From Bacteroidota bacterium (GTDB taxonomy: Bacteria; Bacteroidota; Bacteroidia; NS11-12g; UBA955), in assembly GCA_027488495.1 (NCBI GenBank), contig JAIYBO010000055.1, positions 1 to 14,603 on the forward strand: a stretch of 14,603 nucleotides of DNA, written 5' to 3'. The translations under genes and the position numbers were made by a program. The notes under the pieces were generated by a model. The model saw only the letters and a list, made by a program, of their open reading frames with translations, was not told the origin of the DNA and searched no databases. Of the stretch, positions 13,498 through 14,603 are shown piece after piece; position 1 is the first letter of the stretch; each line of letters begins with the position of its first letter.

Positions 13498-14603
13498 ATG
13501 AATTTCATCGCAGGCAATGGTATTTTTTTTCAATGGTCCGAAAGGTTCTTTTCGTTTTTGCTGAAAAACCGAATTGTGTGGTTGTTGTGGGTGTTTGCGG
13601 GTATCCAATTGATTGGTATCATGGATCCTCCGTTAGAAATCGCACACAGTTGGCGACAGTCATTTACGGCCATGGTAACGCGAAATTATGTTGAATTTGG
13701 GATGGATTGGTTGCGTCCAAGGATCAATATGGCCGGCGAGAAAACCGGCATTGTGGGTGCGGAATTCCCCATTTTCAATTTCTTGTCATGGCTATTGTGC
13801 AAGGCCTTTGGCTTTCAACATTGGTATGGAAGATTTGTAAATCTTGTTGTGGTAATTTTTGGGGCATTTCACCTTTATGAGATGCTCAAACGCATATTTT
13901 CTGAAAGAATCGCGTTTCATACCATTGCCTTTCTTTTGTGTTCTTCGTGGTTCACATTTTCGAGAAAAATCATGCCAGACACTTTCTCTGTGTCTTTGGT
14001 TTTTATTGGATTGAGGTATGGATATGATTTCATTTTATCTGGGCGATTTACCCATTGGTTGATATCGCTTTTTTTTATTGCTTTGGGCGTGCTGAGTAAG
14101 ATTCCAGCACTCAGCTTATTGGCCATTGCTGTAGTGATACCTTTCTCGAAGGATCTATCTAGGCTTAAAAAATGGTTGGTGATTCTGGGTATATTTTTGG
14201 CGGTGATTCCGGGTTTTTGGTGGTATTTTGTTTGGGTTCCCTATCTAAACGTCACCTATGGATATCATTTGTTTTTTCCCAAAGGTTTGTTCGAGGGTTG
14301 GCATGAAATAGTTCCACTGTGGCAACTGCTGCTAGAGAAATTCTATTTCACCAGTTTGTATTCTTTTTTGGGGCTGTCCATATTTTTATTTGGTTTCGTT
14401 CGATTGTATCAATGGAACTGGAGCAGTTTGAACTGGGCCCTTTTATCAGTATCGGTAATTTTTGGTTTGTTTATTTTAAAAACAGGGTCGGTTTTTCCTC
14501 AACACACCTATTATTCCATCCCTTTTGTTCCCGTTATGTGTTTGTTGGCGAGTTTTGGCTTGGAGGGTTTGATGGTTTATGGACTTAAATCACGTTGGAT
14601 TTC
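13498..14603 (+). CDS. Multi-pass GT-C (GT39/GT83, PMT_2-like) glycosyltransferase, 3' end cut by the window
   Basis: The reading frame is open from the ATG at 13498 to the window end (368 codons, no stop), so the C-terminus is missing. A hydrophobic first segment (residues 25-42) is followed by a periplasmic loop with DPPLEIAHSWRQSFTAMVTRNY (43-64) and EFPIFNFLSW (89-98); the acidic residue after transmembrane 1, the HxWRQ block and the later EFP are typical of PMT_2/ArnT-like GT-C enzymes. Further segments include RKIMPDTFSVSLVFIGL (156-172), LSKIPAL (199-205) and FPQHTYYSIPFVPVM (333-347), which resemble the family's Pro/Asp, LxK and Tyr-Pro motifs. Such enzymes move a sugar from a polyprenyl-phosphate carrier to lipid, protein or glycan on the periplasmic side. 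Donor and acceptor are unknown. The ATG at 13498 is preferred because the next in-frame ATG (13621) would remove transmembrane 1. Confidence 0.82.
   Translation, partial: MNFIAGNGIFFQWSERFFSFLLKNRIVWLLWVFAGIQLIGIMDPPLEIAHSWRQSFTAMVTRNYVEFGMDWLRPRINMAGEKTGIVGAEFPIFNFLSWLLCKAFGFQHWYGRFVNLVVVIFGAFHLYEMLKRIFSERIAFHTIAFLLCSSWFTFSRKIMPDTFSVSLVFIGLRYGYDFILSGRFTHWLISLFFIALGVLSKIPALSLLAIAVVIPFSKDLSRLKKWLVILGIFLAVIPGFWWYFVWVPYLNVTYGYHLFFPKGLFEGWHEIVPLWQLLLEKFYFTSLYSFLGLSIFLFGFVRLYQWNWSSLNWALLSVSVIFGLFILKTGSVFPQHTYYSIPFVPVMCLLASFGLEGLMVYGLKSRWI

Noticed and set aside
1..14603. CRISPR array, tRNA or rRNA genes, insertion sequences, defence or phage genes
   Set aside because: No regularly spaced repeats, no tRNA-like cloverleaf or rRNA block, and no transposase, integrase or defence-family motif was seen in any of the supported genes or gaps.

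Overview
The window looks like chromosomal DNA of a member of the Bacteroidota. Three independent signs support this. (1) Several intergenic gaps carry promoters of the Bacteroidota type, TTG-N17-23-TAnnTTTG (exact -7 matches at 2533, 3757, 13477 on + and 13439 on -). (2) There is a secreted protein with a C-terminal type IX secretion sorting domain, and a DUF4270 lipoprotein. (3) The stand-alone GT5 'glycogen synthase' N-domain next to panC and DUF4270 is, from memory, a typical Bacteroidota neighbourhood. I cannot name the genus. No rRNA, tRNA, CRISPR array, insertion sequence or phage gene is visible.

Layout. 52-2520 (+) is a tightly overlapping operon: gatC, an ABC-transporter ATPase of the LolD/MacB type, and a bacterial GH3-family acyl-amido synthetase. 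2555-6855 (+) holds kbl (glycine C-acetyltransferase) and two APC-superfamily amino-acid permeases, each with its own promoter signal; a strong hairpin terminator sits between the two permeases. 6930-9903 (-) is a compact three-gene operon read right to left: GT5 N-domain protein, DUF4270 lipoprotein (TTG start) and a DAHP synthase (aroF type). panC (10069-10920, +) is divergent from that operon and converges on dtd (10933-11385, -). 11413-13422 (-) encodes a large secreted Omp28-like protein with a CxxC thioredoxin-like domain and a type IX sorting domain. 13498 to the end (+) is a partial multi-pass GT-C glycosyltransferase, divergent from the secreted protein across a 75-bp gap with two back-to-back promoters.

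How the genes fit together. Most are housekeeping or metabolic: tRNA amidation and proofreading (gatC, dtd), CoA biosynthesis (panC), aromatic amino acids (aroF), and glycine/threonine exchange plus amino-acid uptake (kbl and the permeases). The permease-kbl link is only inferred from adjacency.

I do not see a convincing new multi-gene system. The best second-look items are: the GT5 gene, whose conserved N-terminus reads back into an 18-base A-run without any start codon; the DAHP synthase, in which the usual metal-binding His of the DPSHGTG motif is Gln; the GH3 enzyme in an operon with a solitary ABC ATPase; and the terminator hairpin placed 19 bp before a gene and just after a promoter-like sequence.
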